Shown here: positions 1 to 5,517 of the stretch, one piece after another
Layout: each line of letters starts with the position of its first letter
Position numbering within the stretch: the first letter of the stretch is position 1
From: Patescibacteria group bacterium
GTDB taxonomy: Bacteria; Patescibacteriota; Minisyncoccia; UBA6257
Direction of reading: 5' to 3'
DNA: 11,278 nt
Assembly (NCBI GenBank): GCA_022705545.1
Contig: JAKJEG010000005.1
Span: 1-11,278 of the forward strand
Program-made: the position numbers and the translations under genes
The notes under the pieces: generated by a model
The model's input: the letters and a program-made list of their open reading frames with translations, nothing else
Told to the model about the DNA's origin: nothing
Databases searched by the model: none

Positions 1-22
1 GATGTCCAAAAATTGCAAATTT
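1..22. repeat. Edge fragment of a dispersed intergenic repeat
   Basis: Bases 1-22 match bases 4976-4997 at 20 of 22 positions, starting with GATGTCCAAA. In the full copy, GATGTC is the closing arm of a long hairpin, so the left part of this copy probably lies outside the window. No coding region covers it. The match is short and AT-rich after the first ten bases, so chance similarity cannot be excluded. Confidence 0.45.
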
Positions 23-39
23 TTTGATTATTTTATTTA

Positions 40-74
40 AAACAAATACCTCCTTTATCAGGAGGTATTTGTTT
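40..74 (-). terminator. Intrinsic terminator of the thiolase-DUF35-ACP unit
   Basis: A perfect 14-bp stem (AAACAAATACCTCC at 40-53, its reverse complement at 61-74) encloses a 7-base loop. It lies 18 bases past the ACP stop codon. Read on the minus strand, the stem ends in TTTGTTTT and runs into AT-rich sequence, as expected of a Rho-independent terminator. The stem carries a CCTCC/GGAGG core, the only GC-rich part. A hairpin this symmetric could also stop transcripts arriving from the left. Confidence 0.75.
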
Positions 75-92
75 AGAGGTTATTGGCTTTTC

Positions 93-359
93 TTAACTAT
101 TGGGCAGTTTCTCGAGATTTGATTTTAAATAATTAATCAAATCGCCAACTGTTTTTTCGCCAAAAACTTCTCCAGCCGGTATTTTGATTTTAAATTCTCC
201 TTCTAGGACAGCTAAAAGGGCAATTGTATCAATCGAGGTTGCCTTTAAGTCAGCGACAAATCGAGTATTTTCGTTAATTTCTTTAATATCTTTTTTAAAA
301 ATTTCCCCGACGATTTTTTTTACTTTTTCCTCTAAAGTTAAATTATTATCTTCACTCAT
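93..359 (-). CDS. Acyl carrier protein (phosphopantetheine-binding)
   Basis: This 88-residue protein has the size and layout of a type II acyl carrier protein: helix I at about 9-23, a long loop, helix II from about 42, and a final helix near 70-82. Carriers of this family hold acyl intermediates on a 4'-phosphopantetheine arm attached to a serine at the start of helix II. That serine is Ser42, in LKATSIDTIALLAVLEGEF. The canonical motif is DSL, and here it reads TSI, so the acidic residue before the serine is lost while Asp44 is kept. The gene is last in a unit after the thiolase and DUF35 genes, with 49 bases between it and the DUF35 gene and a terminator just beyond. No Shine-Dalgarno sequence precedes the ATG. 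Its partners suggest it carries the substrate or product of the thiolase-like enzyme, which is inference. No phosphopantetheinyl transferase is visible in the window. Confidence 0.88.
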   Translation of the reverse strand: MSEDNNLTLEEKVKKIVGEIFKKDIKEINENTRFVADLKATSIDTIALLAVLEGEFKIKIPAGEVFGEKTVGDLINYLKSNLEKLPNS

Positions 360-408
360 AATGATGTGAATTAGACCAAGAAATTAATTATTAGAATCTA
401 TAAATTTT

Positions 409-801
409 TTATTTCCGGAAAGCAACAATATTCACTCCTTCAACCTTTTGAATTTCAGCTTTCACTTCTACCGGCAATTGTTCATTCCCTTTAATAATGG
501 CTTCTGTGCTAGAAACATCAGCCCCTTCTATTTTAGTAAAGAAACAAGGCCCTTCTTCCAGCTTCACTATTCCGTAAGGAATCGGAGCGTACTTGGTAAA
601 TTTCTTTGCCGGCAAAATGGTTGAAGAATACATAATTAATGTTCCTTTACCACTAATTTCCTGCCATTGAACATTCCGACTATTGCATTTTCGGCAAACA
701 GTTAAAGGCGGAAAAGTAAAAGCGCCACAATCTAAACACTTTGTCCCCATAATTTTTCCTTGGCCTAAATTATCATACCATTTTTTGGCTATTGGTTCCA
801 T
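409..801 (-). CDS. DUF35 zinc-ribbon/OB-fold protein, thiolase partner
   Basis: The protein is 130 residues, typical for the family. An N-terminal helix is followed by a rubredoxin-like zinc ribbon with Cys22, Cys25, Cys36 and Cys39 (CLDC and CRKC). From about residue 45 to the end comes a beta-rich OB-fold, with GKGTLIMYSST and IPYGIVKLEEGPC as recognisable strands. In archaea, proteins of this family bridge acetoacetyl-CoA thiolase and HMG-CoA synthase and help hold the CoA substrate. In bacteria they often pair with thiolase-like or steroid-degrading enzymes. Here the gene starts 19 bases after the thiolase gene, so the two products very probably form a complex. All four zinc ligands are present, so the protein looks intact. 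The acyl substrate cannot be read from the sequence. Confidence 0.9.
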   Translation of the reverse strand: MEPIAKKWYDNLGQGKIMGTKCLDCGAFTFPPLTVCRKCNSRNVQWQEISGKGTLIMYSSTILPAKKFTKYAPIPYGIVKLEEGPCFFTKIEGADVSSTEAIIKGNEQLPVEVKAEIQKVEGVNIVAFRK

Positions 802-820
802 ATTTTTTATTTATTTTATT

Positions 821-2089
821 TTATTCACCGGCCTTTAAAATGGTGACTGCCGAATGCATGCCGTAGCCATGATTGTGCTGGGCAGCAATTTTTGGCAGAG
901 GTTTAATTTGTCTTTCTCCAGCTTCCCCTCTCATTTGCTTTACAATTTCATAAACCTCAAAACCAGCAGAAGCTTCAAAAGCATGACCGCCTCCGTGTCG
1001 ACCGCCAGAGACATTTAATGGTTTTTTGCCGTCAAAAGCAAACTCGCCATCTAAAGCATATTTCCAAGCTTCACCAAAAGGCACATAACCAGCTACCTCA
1101 GAAAGGATCAAATGATAAATCTGCATACAATCATGAACATATAAGTAATCTATATCTTCTGGTTTCACGCCCGCCATTTTATAGGCCTGTTTGAAGGTCT
1201 CATAATCAATATCCCAATGAGTGGTATCTTCTTCGTACCAAGGATAATTACTGGCTGCCCAATGATAACCCAAAATATCAACGGGCATTTGCTTATAATG
1301 CTCTGGCTCAGAACTAACAATAAAAGCGGTTGCTCCATCAGCGGTATTCAAAGCGCTGAAAAGACGAGTTGGCCAAGCAAAAAATGGATTTTTTGCTGAT
1401 TGCCAATATTCTTCTACTGATGCAAAACCTTCTCTTTTAGCTTCTTCTTCTAACGTCCCCCTCTCATAAAGAAGAGCTTTAGGGTTTAAAGAGGAATGTC
1501 TTCTAACCGCCTGATTAACTGCCATCATTACTCTATCAATTTCTTCAGGAGTTAATCCATTTTTTCTCATATACCCTATTGTCGGAAAACCACCATAAGC
1601 AGAAGCCACATCATAAAAATGATGATAAGCGTAAACGTGGTCAACACCAAAATCAGTCCATTCCCACAAAGTAGCTGCATCAATTGGCTCTCTTTCTAAA
1701 GGAAAATTACCCTTTGGCGCCGAAGACAAAATTTCTCCAGCCACCACTAAAACATTTTTATATTTGCCAGAAGTAACCATTTGCCAAGCAATACCCATGC
1801 CAGTATTGGTTGTCGAACAAGCCGTGTCAAAATGAAAACCACCCTTTACTCTTAACCCCAGCCAATCAGATAAAACTGTGGCGTGAGAATATATTTGCGA
1901 ACTATGACTCAACATATTTCCCACAATGAAACCATCAATCTCATTAGGGGAAATTCCAGCATCATCCATTGCTTCAAAAGCAGCTTCGGCAACGATTTCT
2001 TGAAAAGTTTTATCTTTTAATTCCGGCGTTTCTAAAATACTGCCAAATTTTGTTGAGCCAACACCGATAATAGAAGCTCGATTTGCCAT
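821..2089 (-). CDS. SCP2-type thiolase-like acyltransferase
   Basis: This 422-residue protein has the thiolase fold throughout, somewhat longer than the roughly 390 usual for archaeal thiolases. It opens with ASIIGVGSTKFG, typical of SCP2-type thiolases. The nucleophilic cysteine is Cys91 in FDTACSTTNTG. HDCM at 319-322 matches the HDCF motif that marks the SCP2 group in place of NEAF. GGGHAFEASAG around His369 stands for the GHP motif, with Ala in place of Pro. NHGYG at 406-410 replaces the usual C-terminal CxG. Thiolases make or break a carbon-carbon bond between two acyl thioesters. The gene is first in a unit with DUF35 and ACP genes, behind its own promoter. Hand-sampled lines are richer in G+C than the neighbouring ftsX and leuS lines, which may mean transfer or simply a conserved protein. 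HMG-CoA synthase or a KAS III-like role was considered, but the HDC motif favours SCP2 thiolase. Confidence 0.87.
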   Translation of the reverse strand: MANRASIIGVGSTKFGSILETPELKDKTFQEIVAEAAFEAMDDAGISPNEIDGFIVGNMLSHSSQIYSHATVLSDWLGLRVKGGFHFDTACSTTNTGMGIAWQMVTSGKYKNVLVVAGEILSSAPKGNFPLEREPIDAATLWEWTDFGVDHVYAYHHFYDVASAYGGFPTIGYMRKNGLTPEEIDRVMMAVNQAVRRHSSLNPKALLYERGTLEEEAKREGFASVEEYWQSAKNPFFAWPTRLFSALNTADGATAFIVSSEPEHYKQMPVDILGYHWAASNYPWYEEDTTHWDIDYETFKQAYKMAGVKPEDIDYLYVHDCMQIYHLILSEVAGYVPFGEAWKYALDGEFAFDGKKPLNVSGGRHGGGHAFEASAGFEVYEIVKQMRGEAGERQIKPLPKIAAQHNHGYGMHSAVTILKAGE

Positions 2090-2129
2090 AATTTTTTAAG
2101 TTTTATTTTCGACTTTTAATTTATGATTA

Positions 2130-2180
2130 TAAGAATTTTTGAGTATGATTAAAACCTTAAATCATTGCTCATAATTCTTA
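2130..2180 (-). promoter_or_regulatory. Possible structured leader before the thiolase gene
   Basis: Between the predicted start of transcription (near 2189) and the thiolase ATG at 2089, the leader can fold into one interrupted stem: 8 bp (2130-2137 with 2173-2180), 3 bp (GAG/CTC) and 6 bp (ATGATT/AATCAT) around a 9-base loop at 2151-2159. It resembles no known riboswitch, and AT-rich DNA forms such folds by chance. It is recorded because the roughly 100-base leader is long for this compact genome. Confidence 0.3.
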
Positions 2181-2195
2181 ATAACCATTATCTAC

Positions 2196-2224
2196 ATTTT
2201 ACCTTTTGAAATTGGGACTGTCAA
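2196..2224 (-). promoter_or_regulatory. Sigma-70-type promoter for the thiolase operon
   Basis: On the minus strand a perfect -35 box TTGACA (2219-2224) is followed by exactly 17 bases and the -10 box TAAAAT (2196-2201), which differs from consensus at one base. Transcription should begin near 2189, about 100 bases before the thiolase ATG. This is the best-matching promoter in the window, and it separates the thiolase-DUF35-ACP unit from the ftsX/tRNA-Gln transcript, which ends at the terminator around 2322-2350. Confidence 0.7.
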
Positions 2225-2283
2225 ATGACATGAATAAAATTCATTAACTCGTTAACTAAATAATAATGTTAGTTATTAGCTCA

Positions 2284-2314
2284 TAATGACTGGCGTTGTT
2301 TAAATATTTAAACA
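2284..2314. repeat. Degenerate repeat copy ending in an 18-bp palindrome
   Basis: Bases 2284-2308 match 4965-4989 at 21 of 25 positions, sharing GACTGGCG, TGT and AAATATT. The right part is a perfect 18-bp palindrome, TGTTTAAATATTTAAACA (2297-2314). The rest of the 286-base gap at 2090-2375 holds the thiolase promoter and leader, a small TAACTA/TAGTTA inverted repeat around 2253-2276, and the tRNA-Gln terminator. No coding region is visible in it. The palindrome could be a repressor site, but nothing ties it to a particular regulator. Confidence 0.45.
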
Positions 2315-2321
2315 TTTCAAA

Positions 2322-2350
2322 TCAAAAAGAAAGTTATCCTCTGACAACTT
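2322..2350 (-). terminator. Intrinsic terminator after tRNA-Gln
   Basis: On the minus-strand transcript an 8-bp stem (AAGUUGUC with GAUAACUU, including one G-U pair) closes an AGAG tetraloop and is followed directly by UCUUUUUGAU. It lies 25 bases past the mature 3' end of tRNA-Gln and before the thiolase promoter, so it probably ends the ftsE-ftsX-tRNA-Gln transcript. Confidence 0.65.
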
Positions 2351-2375
2351 ATCATAACCATTTAAATTAAATTAG

Positions 2376-2446
2376 CTGCGGGGCTTGGAGTCGAACCAAG
2401 ATCAAAGGCTCCAAAGGCCTCTGTGCTACCATTACACCACCCCGCA
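2376..2446 (-). tRNA. tRNA-Gln (anticodon UUG)
   Basis: All arms fold. The 7-bp acceptor stem is TGCGGGG/CCCCGCA. The D-arm includes ATGGTAGC. The anticodon stem is GAGGC/GCCTT with one G-U pair, and its loop CTTTGGA places TTG at 34-36. The variable loop has four bases, and the T-arm is CTTGG-TTCGACT-CCAAG. The U1-A72 pair and discriminator G73 agree with bacterial tRNA-Gln; U1-A72 is the feature read by the GatCAB amidotransferase, while G73 is a known GlnRS identity element. CCA is not encoded (the gene is followed by CTAA) and must be added after transcription. The 5' end lies 10 bases past the ftsX stop codon, so the tRNA is probably cut from the ftsEX transcript. Shifting the acceptor by one base gives G1-C72, but that frame loses U8 and was rejected. 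Confidence 0.93.
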
Positions 2447-2456
2447 ATTGAAAAAT

Positions 2457-3365
2457 TTAAACCTTCAAATATTTATTCACGGCCAAAAAACTAGAAATTA
2501 AACCCAAAGCCAAACCAAATAATGTTTGAATTAAAATAATATAACCAAAATTAGACCAAAAATACAAATTGATACCAATTTCTGGAGCAAAATTTTCTAA
2601 CTTTGGACCTAACCACCAAATCAAAGGAATTAAAATTAATAAAGCCAGACCCGAGGCCACTAATCCCTGAAAAGCCCCTTGAATTAAAAAGGGTCCCCGA
2701 ATAAACCAAGGAGAAGCGCCAACTAATTTCATAATTTCTATTTCCTGTCTTAAAGAATAAATTGCCATCCTAATGGTATTGAAAGTAATAATGACGCTTA
2801 AAATCACTAATAAAATAATTACTAACGCCGAAACTAATTCTATGGCTTGAGAAAAATGATTAAGCCGAGCAATAACTTTTTGATTTTCTGTAAAGCTAAC
2901 ATTAGTTAATTTGTCTTTAAAAGCGCTATTTTCTATCTCTTGAATAATCGTCTCGTATTTATTTGACTCTTTGGCCTTAATATTCAAAGAAGCAGAAAGA
3001 GGATTTTCTCCTATTTCCGTTAAAACTTTTTGAATCACGGGATTATTTTTATTTCGTTCTTCAAAAATTTTTAAAGCCTCTTCCTGAGAAACATATTCAA
3101 CCGCCGCAATATCTGGATAACCTAATAGCTCATCTCTAATTTTTAAAATGTCTTCTTCGGGCACTTCTTTTTTGAAGTAAAGACTAATATCCATTTTTTC
3201 TTCCAAAACCCGAATTAAATTTTGAGTGCTGTTTCTAAAAATAAAAATTGAGCTAAAAATAACTAAACTAAAAGTCATCATTAAAACACAGGCAAAAAAA
3301 AGCCCTTTATTTCTTACGGCTCCTTGCCAAAAAGTTCGTAAAATACTTTTAAGTGAATTAAGCAT
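2457..3365 (-). CDS. ftsX: Cell division ABC transporter permease FtsX
   Basis: FtsX is the membrane subunit of the FtsEX complex, which uses ATP binding and hydrolysis by FtsE to switch on peptidoglycan hydrolases outside the cell. This 302-residue protein shows the family plan: a short cytoplasmic start, a first membrane segment at about 21-43, a large extracellular domain at about 45-172, then three more segments near 176-198, 227-252 and 273-295. The cytoplasmic stretch after the second segment (RQEIEIMKLVGASPWFIRGPF) is the FtsX/MacB-family coupling motif that meets the ATPase. The length is normal for the Gram-positive-like form. It lies 59 bases after ftsE, a gap holding a small TTGTTA/TAACAA hairpin (3399-3414), and its stop codon is 10 bases before tRNA-Gln. 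No peptidoglycan hydrolase is encoded in the window, so the target enzyme is unknown. Confidence 0.93.
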   Translation of the reverse strand: MLNSLKSILRTFWQGAVRNKGLFFACVLMMTFSLVIFSSIFIFRNSTQNLIRVLEEKMDISLYFKKEVPEEDILKIRDELLGYPDIAAVEYVSQEEALKIFEERNKNNPVIQKVLTEIGENPLSASLNIKAKESNKYETIIQEIENSAFKDKLTNVSFTENQKVIARLNHFSQAIELVSALVIILLVILSVIITFNTIRMAIYSLRQEIEIMKLVGASPWFIRGPFLIQGAFQGLVASGLALLILIPLIWWLGPKLENFAPEIGINLYFWSNFGYIILIQTLFGLALGLISSFLAVNKYLKV

Positions 3366-3424
3366 AATCTTCAGTATTTAAATTTTGATAGCAATACATT
3401 GTTATTTTTAACAAAGTTTATCTT

Positions 3425-4108
3425 TTAAATAAGGTATCTGCCTTCTTGTTCATCGCGGACAATTTTTCCATGCTCAAGGCTAATGACTCTTTTGTTTAAG
3501 CTATTAACAATTTCTTTATCGTGAGTGGCTAAAATTATGGCTGTTCCTAATTCATTAATTTTAGTCAATAATTTAATAATCTCCCACGCATTAATCGGAT
3601 CTAAATTACCCGTTGGCTCATCAGCCAAAATTAATTCTGGTCTTTGGGCTAATACTCTGGCAATAACCAATCTCTGTTTTTCACCAGCTGATAACTGATA
3701 AGGGAAATTACCAGCTTTATCTTCTAACCCGACTAATTTTAACAGCTCCGGAACATCCTGTCGAATTTCTTTATCAGAACAGCCGCAAATTTCCATAGCA
3801 AAAGCAATGTTTTCAAAAGAATTTTTATTTTCCAGCAATTTAAAATCCTGAAAAATCATTCCTATTTTTCTTCTTAAAATCACTACTTCCCGGGGTTTTA
3901 ATTTATTGATATCTTTGTCTTCAAAAAAAATTCTTCCTTTGGTTGGTTTTTCTTCCCGAATTAACAATTTTAAAATAGTGGTCTTGCCGACACCAGAACG
4001 ACCAACCAAAGAAACAAATTCACCATTCTCTATTTCAAAAGAGATATTATCTAAAATTAAATTCCCGTGATAAGATTTAGAAACATTCTTAAAATAAACA
4101 AGAGACAT
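3425..4108 (-). CDS. ftsE: Cell division ATP-binding protein FtsE
   Basis: FtsE is the cytoplasmic ATPase that pairs with FtsX. This 227-residue protein has a complete set of ABC motifs: Walker A GRSGVGKT (36-43), Q-loop Gln87 in MIFQDFKLL, signature LSAGEKQR (139-146), Walker B LILADEP with Glu164, and the switch His196 in LATHD. The signature has Ala where LSGGE is usual; such variation is tolerated in the family. The sequence around DFKLLENKNSFENIAFAMEI and the length identify FtsE rather than a general transporter ATPase, and ftsX follows directly. The start codon is 9 bases after the prfB stop, so the two are co-transcribed. The order prfB, ftsE, ftsX is also seen in Firmicutes and other bacteria. 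No Shine-Dalgarno sequence precedes the ATG. Confidence 0.95.
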   Translation of the reverse strand: MSLVYFKNVSKSYHGNLILDNISFEIENGEFVSLVGRSGVGKTTILKLLIREEKPTKGRIFFEDKDINKLKPREVVILRRKIGMIFQDFKLLENKNSFENIAFAMEICGCSDKEIRQDVPELLKLVGLEDKAGNFPYQLSAGEKQRLVIARVLAQRPELILADEPTGNLDPINAWEIIKLLTKINELGTAIILATHDKEIVNSLNKRVISLEHGKIVRDEQEGRYLI

Positions 4109-4117
4109 TGTTTGCTA

Positions 4118-4852
4118 TTAATTAATTAAATCTAAATTACCTTCTAAAACTTCTTCCACCCGAGGATTTTTTTGACCAGTTTTTTCATCCCTAATCATTT
4201 TGTAAGGATAAAGAATATAGCTTCTCACCTGATTACCCCACTCAATTTTAATTTTTTTCCCTTTTAATTCATCCATAGTTTTGGCTTTTTCCTGTTCTGC
4301 CAGTTGGTGAAGTTTACTTCTTAAAACCGACAGCGCTTTTTCCTTGTTTTGGGATTGAGATCTTTCACTCTGGCAACTAACTATTAAACCAGTGGGTTTA
4401 TGGATAATTCTGACAGCAGTTTCTACCTTTTGAACATTTTGACCGCCGGGACCAGAGGAACGGAAAAAAGAAATTTCTAAATCTTCGTCTTTAATAGGGA
4501 CTTCTTTTTCTTCAATGATAGGTAAAACTTCTACCAAGGCAAAAGAAGTATGACGAAGTTTTTTAGCGGAGAAAGGAGAAATCCTGACTAACCGGTGAAC
4601 CCCATTTTCTTTTTTTAAAACACCGTAAACATTTTCACCAATTATTTGAGCGGTAGCGCTTCTAAGGCCGTTATATTCATTGTCTTTTCTTTCTAAAACA
4701 ATAAATTTCCATCCTTTTTTCTCAGCATATTTTTGATACATTTCAAAAAGCATCCTCGCCCAATCTTCAGCATCCTTACCACCTGCTCCTGCTAAAACAG
4801 ATAAAGTAGCGCTTCTTTGATCGTAATTAGAATTTGATTTTTGTTCTTCCAT
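4118..4852 (-). CDS. prfB: Peptide chain release factor 2 lacking domain 1
   Basis: RF2 recognises UAA and UGA in the ribosomal A site and triggers release of the finished chain. The stop-codon-reading tripeptide SPF is present at 92-94 (VRISPFSAKK), which marks RF2 rather than RF1. The peptidyl-hydrolysis motif GGQ is at 136-138 (SSGPGGQNVQKVETAVRI), followed by a normal C-terminal end. The protein has 244 residues, against about 365 in E. coli. It begins ten residues before the start of domain 2 (ATLSVLAGAGGKDAEDW), so the whole helical domain 1 is missing. An in-frame stop lies 15 bases upstream of the ATG, and only 143 non-coding bases separate it from the sigma gene. No missing exon-like part or programmed frameshift site can fit there. 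ArfB and PrfH also lack domain 1, but they lack the complete codon-reading domain seen here. It is probably a functional compact RF2. Confidence 0.9.
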   Translation of the reverse strand: MEEQKSNSNYDQRSATLSVLAGAGGKDAEDWARMLFEMYQKYAEKKGWKFIVLERKDNEYNGLRSATAQIIGENVYGVLKKENGVHRLVRISPFSAKKLRHTSFALVEVLPIIEEKEVPIKDEDLEISFFRSSGPGGQNVQKVETAVRIIHKPTGLIVSCQSERSQSQNKEKALSVLRSKLHQLAEQEKAKTMDELKGKKIKIEWGNQVRSYILYPYKMIRDEKTGQKNPRVEEVLEGNLDLIN

Positions 4853-4891
4853 TTTAACAAATTTTTAAGAAAAATAAAAATTTACTGTCTT

Positions 4892-4997
4892 CACCTTCGC
4901 GAGAGATTCTTCGGCCTTCGGTCTCAGAATGGCAGAATTAACGACATCGCAAGTCGTTAATTTCTAACGACTGGCGATGTCCAAATATTGAAAATTT
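4892..4997. repeat. REP-like repeat with long hairpin, between sigma gene and prfB
   Basis: Two joined parts are visible. Bases 4892-4937, read on the minus strand, contain ATTCTGAGACCGAAGGCC followed by GAAGAATCTC. This resembles the CATTCTGAGCGAAGCGAAGAATCT type of repeat found scattered in many bacterial genomes. Bases 4943-4981 form a near-perfect hairpin: GACATCGC with GCGATGTC, one A/G mismatch, then AGTCGTTA with TAACGACT around the loop ATTTC. A competing hairpin pairs TTAACGAC (4938-4945) with GTCGTTAA (4953-4960). The element occupies most of the gap before prfB and may end or stabilise the sigma-factor transcript. A separate weak AT hairpin (4859-4883) sits just before the prfB start. 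Confidence 0.7.
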
Positions 4998-5505
4998 ATG
5001 AAAGATGCTCTTCTTTTTCTACTTCCTCCTTTAAGGCCTTCATGGCTCGGTGGAGAAGGACACGGATATTATTCTCTTTTTTGTTCAAAATCAAAGCAAT
5101 CTCTTTCAGCGGTAAATTATCAAAATAATAAAAAATGATTACTTCGCTGTAAAGAGGTCTGATTTTAGTTAAGGCCTTTTGAATAGTTTTTAAATCTTCA
5201 TCTTTTTCTAATCCTTCCAAAAAACTCTCTTCAGCAACTTCCAATCCTTTTTCTTGAAGTTCGTCTAAAGAAACGACTGGTTTTCTTTGACGATAAAAAT
5301 CAACTAAAAGATGACGGCTAATTTGGAAAAGAAAAGCCCGGGGATTTTTGATTGAATTATTTTTTTCTGTAGCTTGGAAAAATTTTAAAAAGGCCTCCGC
5401 GGATAAATCACGGGCGGTTTCAGAAGAGTTGACTCGAAAATAAAAAAAACGAAAAATCGAGTCAATGTTTTGTTGATAAAACTGATAAAATTCTTCTTTA
5501 GACAT
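4996..5505 (-). CDS. ECF-like RNA polymerase sigma factor
   Basis: This 169-residue protein has the two-domain build of an extracytoplasmic-function (group 4) sigma factor. Region 2 spans about 6-75, including FRFFYFRVNSSETARDLSAE and IKNPRAFLFQISRHLLVDF, which bind core polymerase and the -10 element. A variable acidic linker covers about 78-104. Region 4 spans about 105-160 and holds the helix-turn-helix LPLKEIALILNKKENNIRVL that reads the -35 element. Length and domain order are normal. No anti-sigma factor is encoded beside it: yvcK precedes it by 12 bases and prfB follows after the repeat element. Its control is therefore unclear. The close spacing to yvcK suggests co-transcription with leuS and yvcK. 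Its target promoters cannot be deduced here. Confidence 0.88.
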   Translation of the reverse strand: MSKEEFYQFYQQNIDSIFRFFYFRVNSSETARDLSAEAFLKFFQATEKNNSIKNPRAFLFQISRHLLVDFYRQRKPVVSLDELQEKGLEVAEESFLEGLEKDEDLKTIQKALTKIRPLYSEVIIFYYFDNLPLKEIALILNKKENNIRVLLHRAMKALKEEVEKEEHLS

Positions 5506-5517
5506 TTAATTGTTCTT

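Noticed and set aside
184..369. Plus-strand open frame opposite the ACP gene
   Set aside because: It is a mirror of a well-supported ACP gene, has no recognisable family, promoter or conserved pattern. The other plus-strand frames inside thiolase, yvcK, leuS and thrS were dropped for the same reason.
821..2089. HMG-CoA synthase or KAS III rather than thiolase
   Set aside because: The HDC motif, GGGH segment and N-terminal ASIIGVGSTKFG fit SCP2-type thiolases better.
3399..3414. Small TTGTTA/TAACAA hairpin between ftsE and ftsX as a terminator
   Set aside because: Six A-T-rich pairs are too weak, no T-run follows, and FtsE and FtsX are expected to be made together.
4118..4852. ArfB- or PrfH-type rescue factor instead of RF2
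   Set aside because: The complete codon-recognition domain with SPF is present, which those proteins do not have in this form.
4853..4995. Hidden first part of prfB reached by programmed frameshift
   Set aside because: The gap is too short for domain 1, an in-frame stop lies 15 bases before the ATG, and the sequence is a repeat element.
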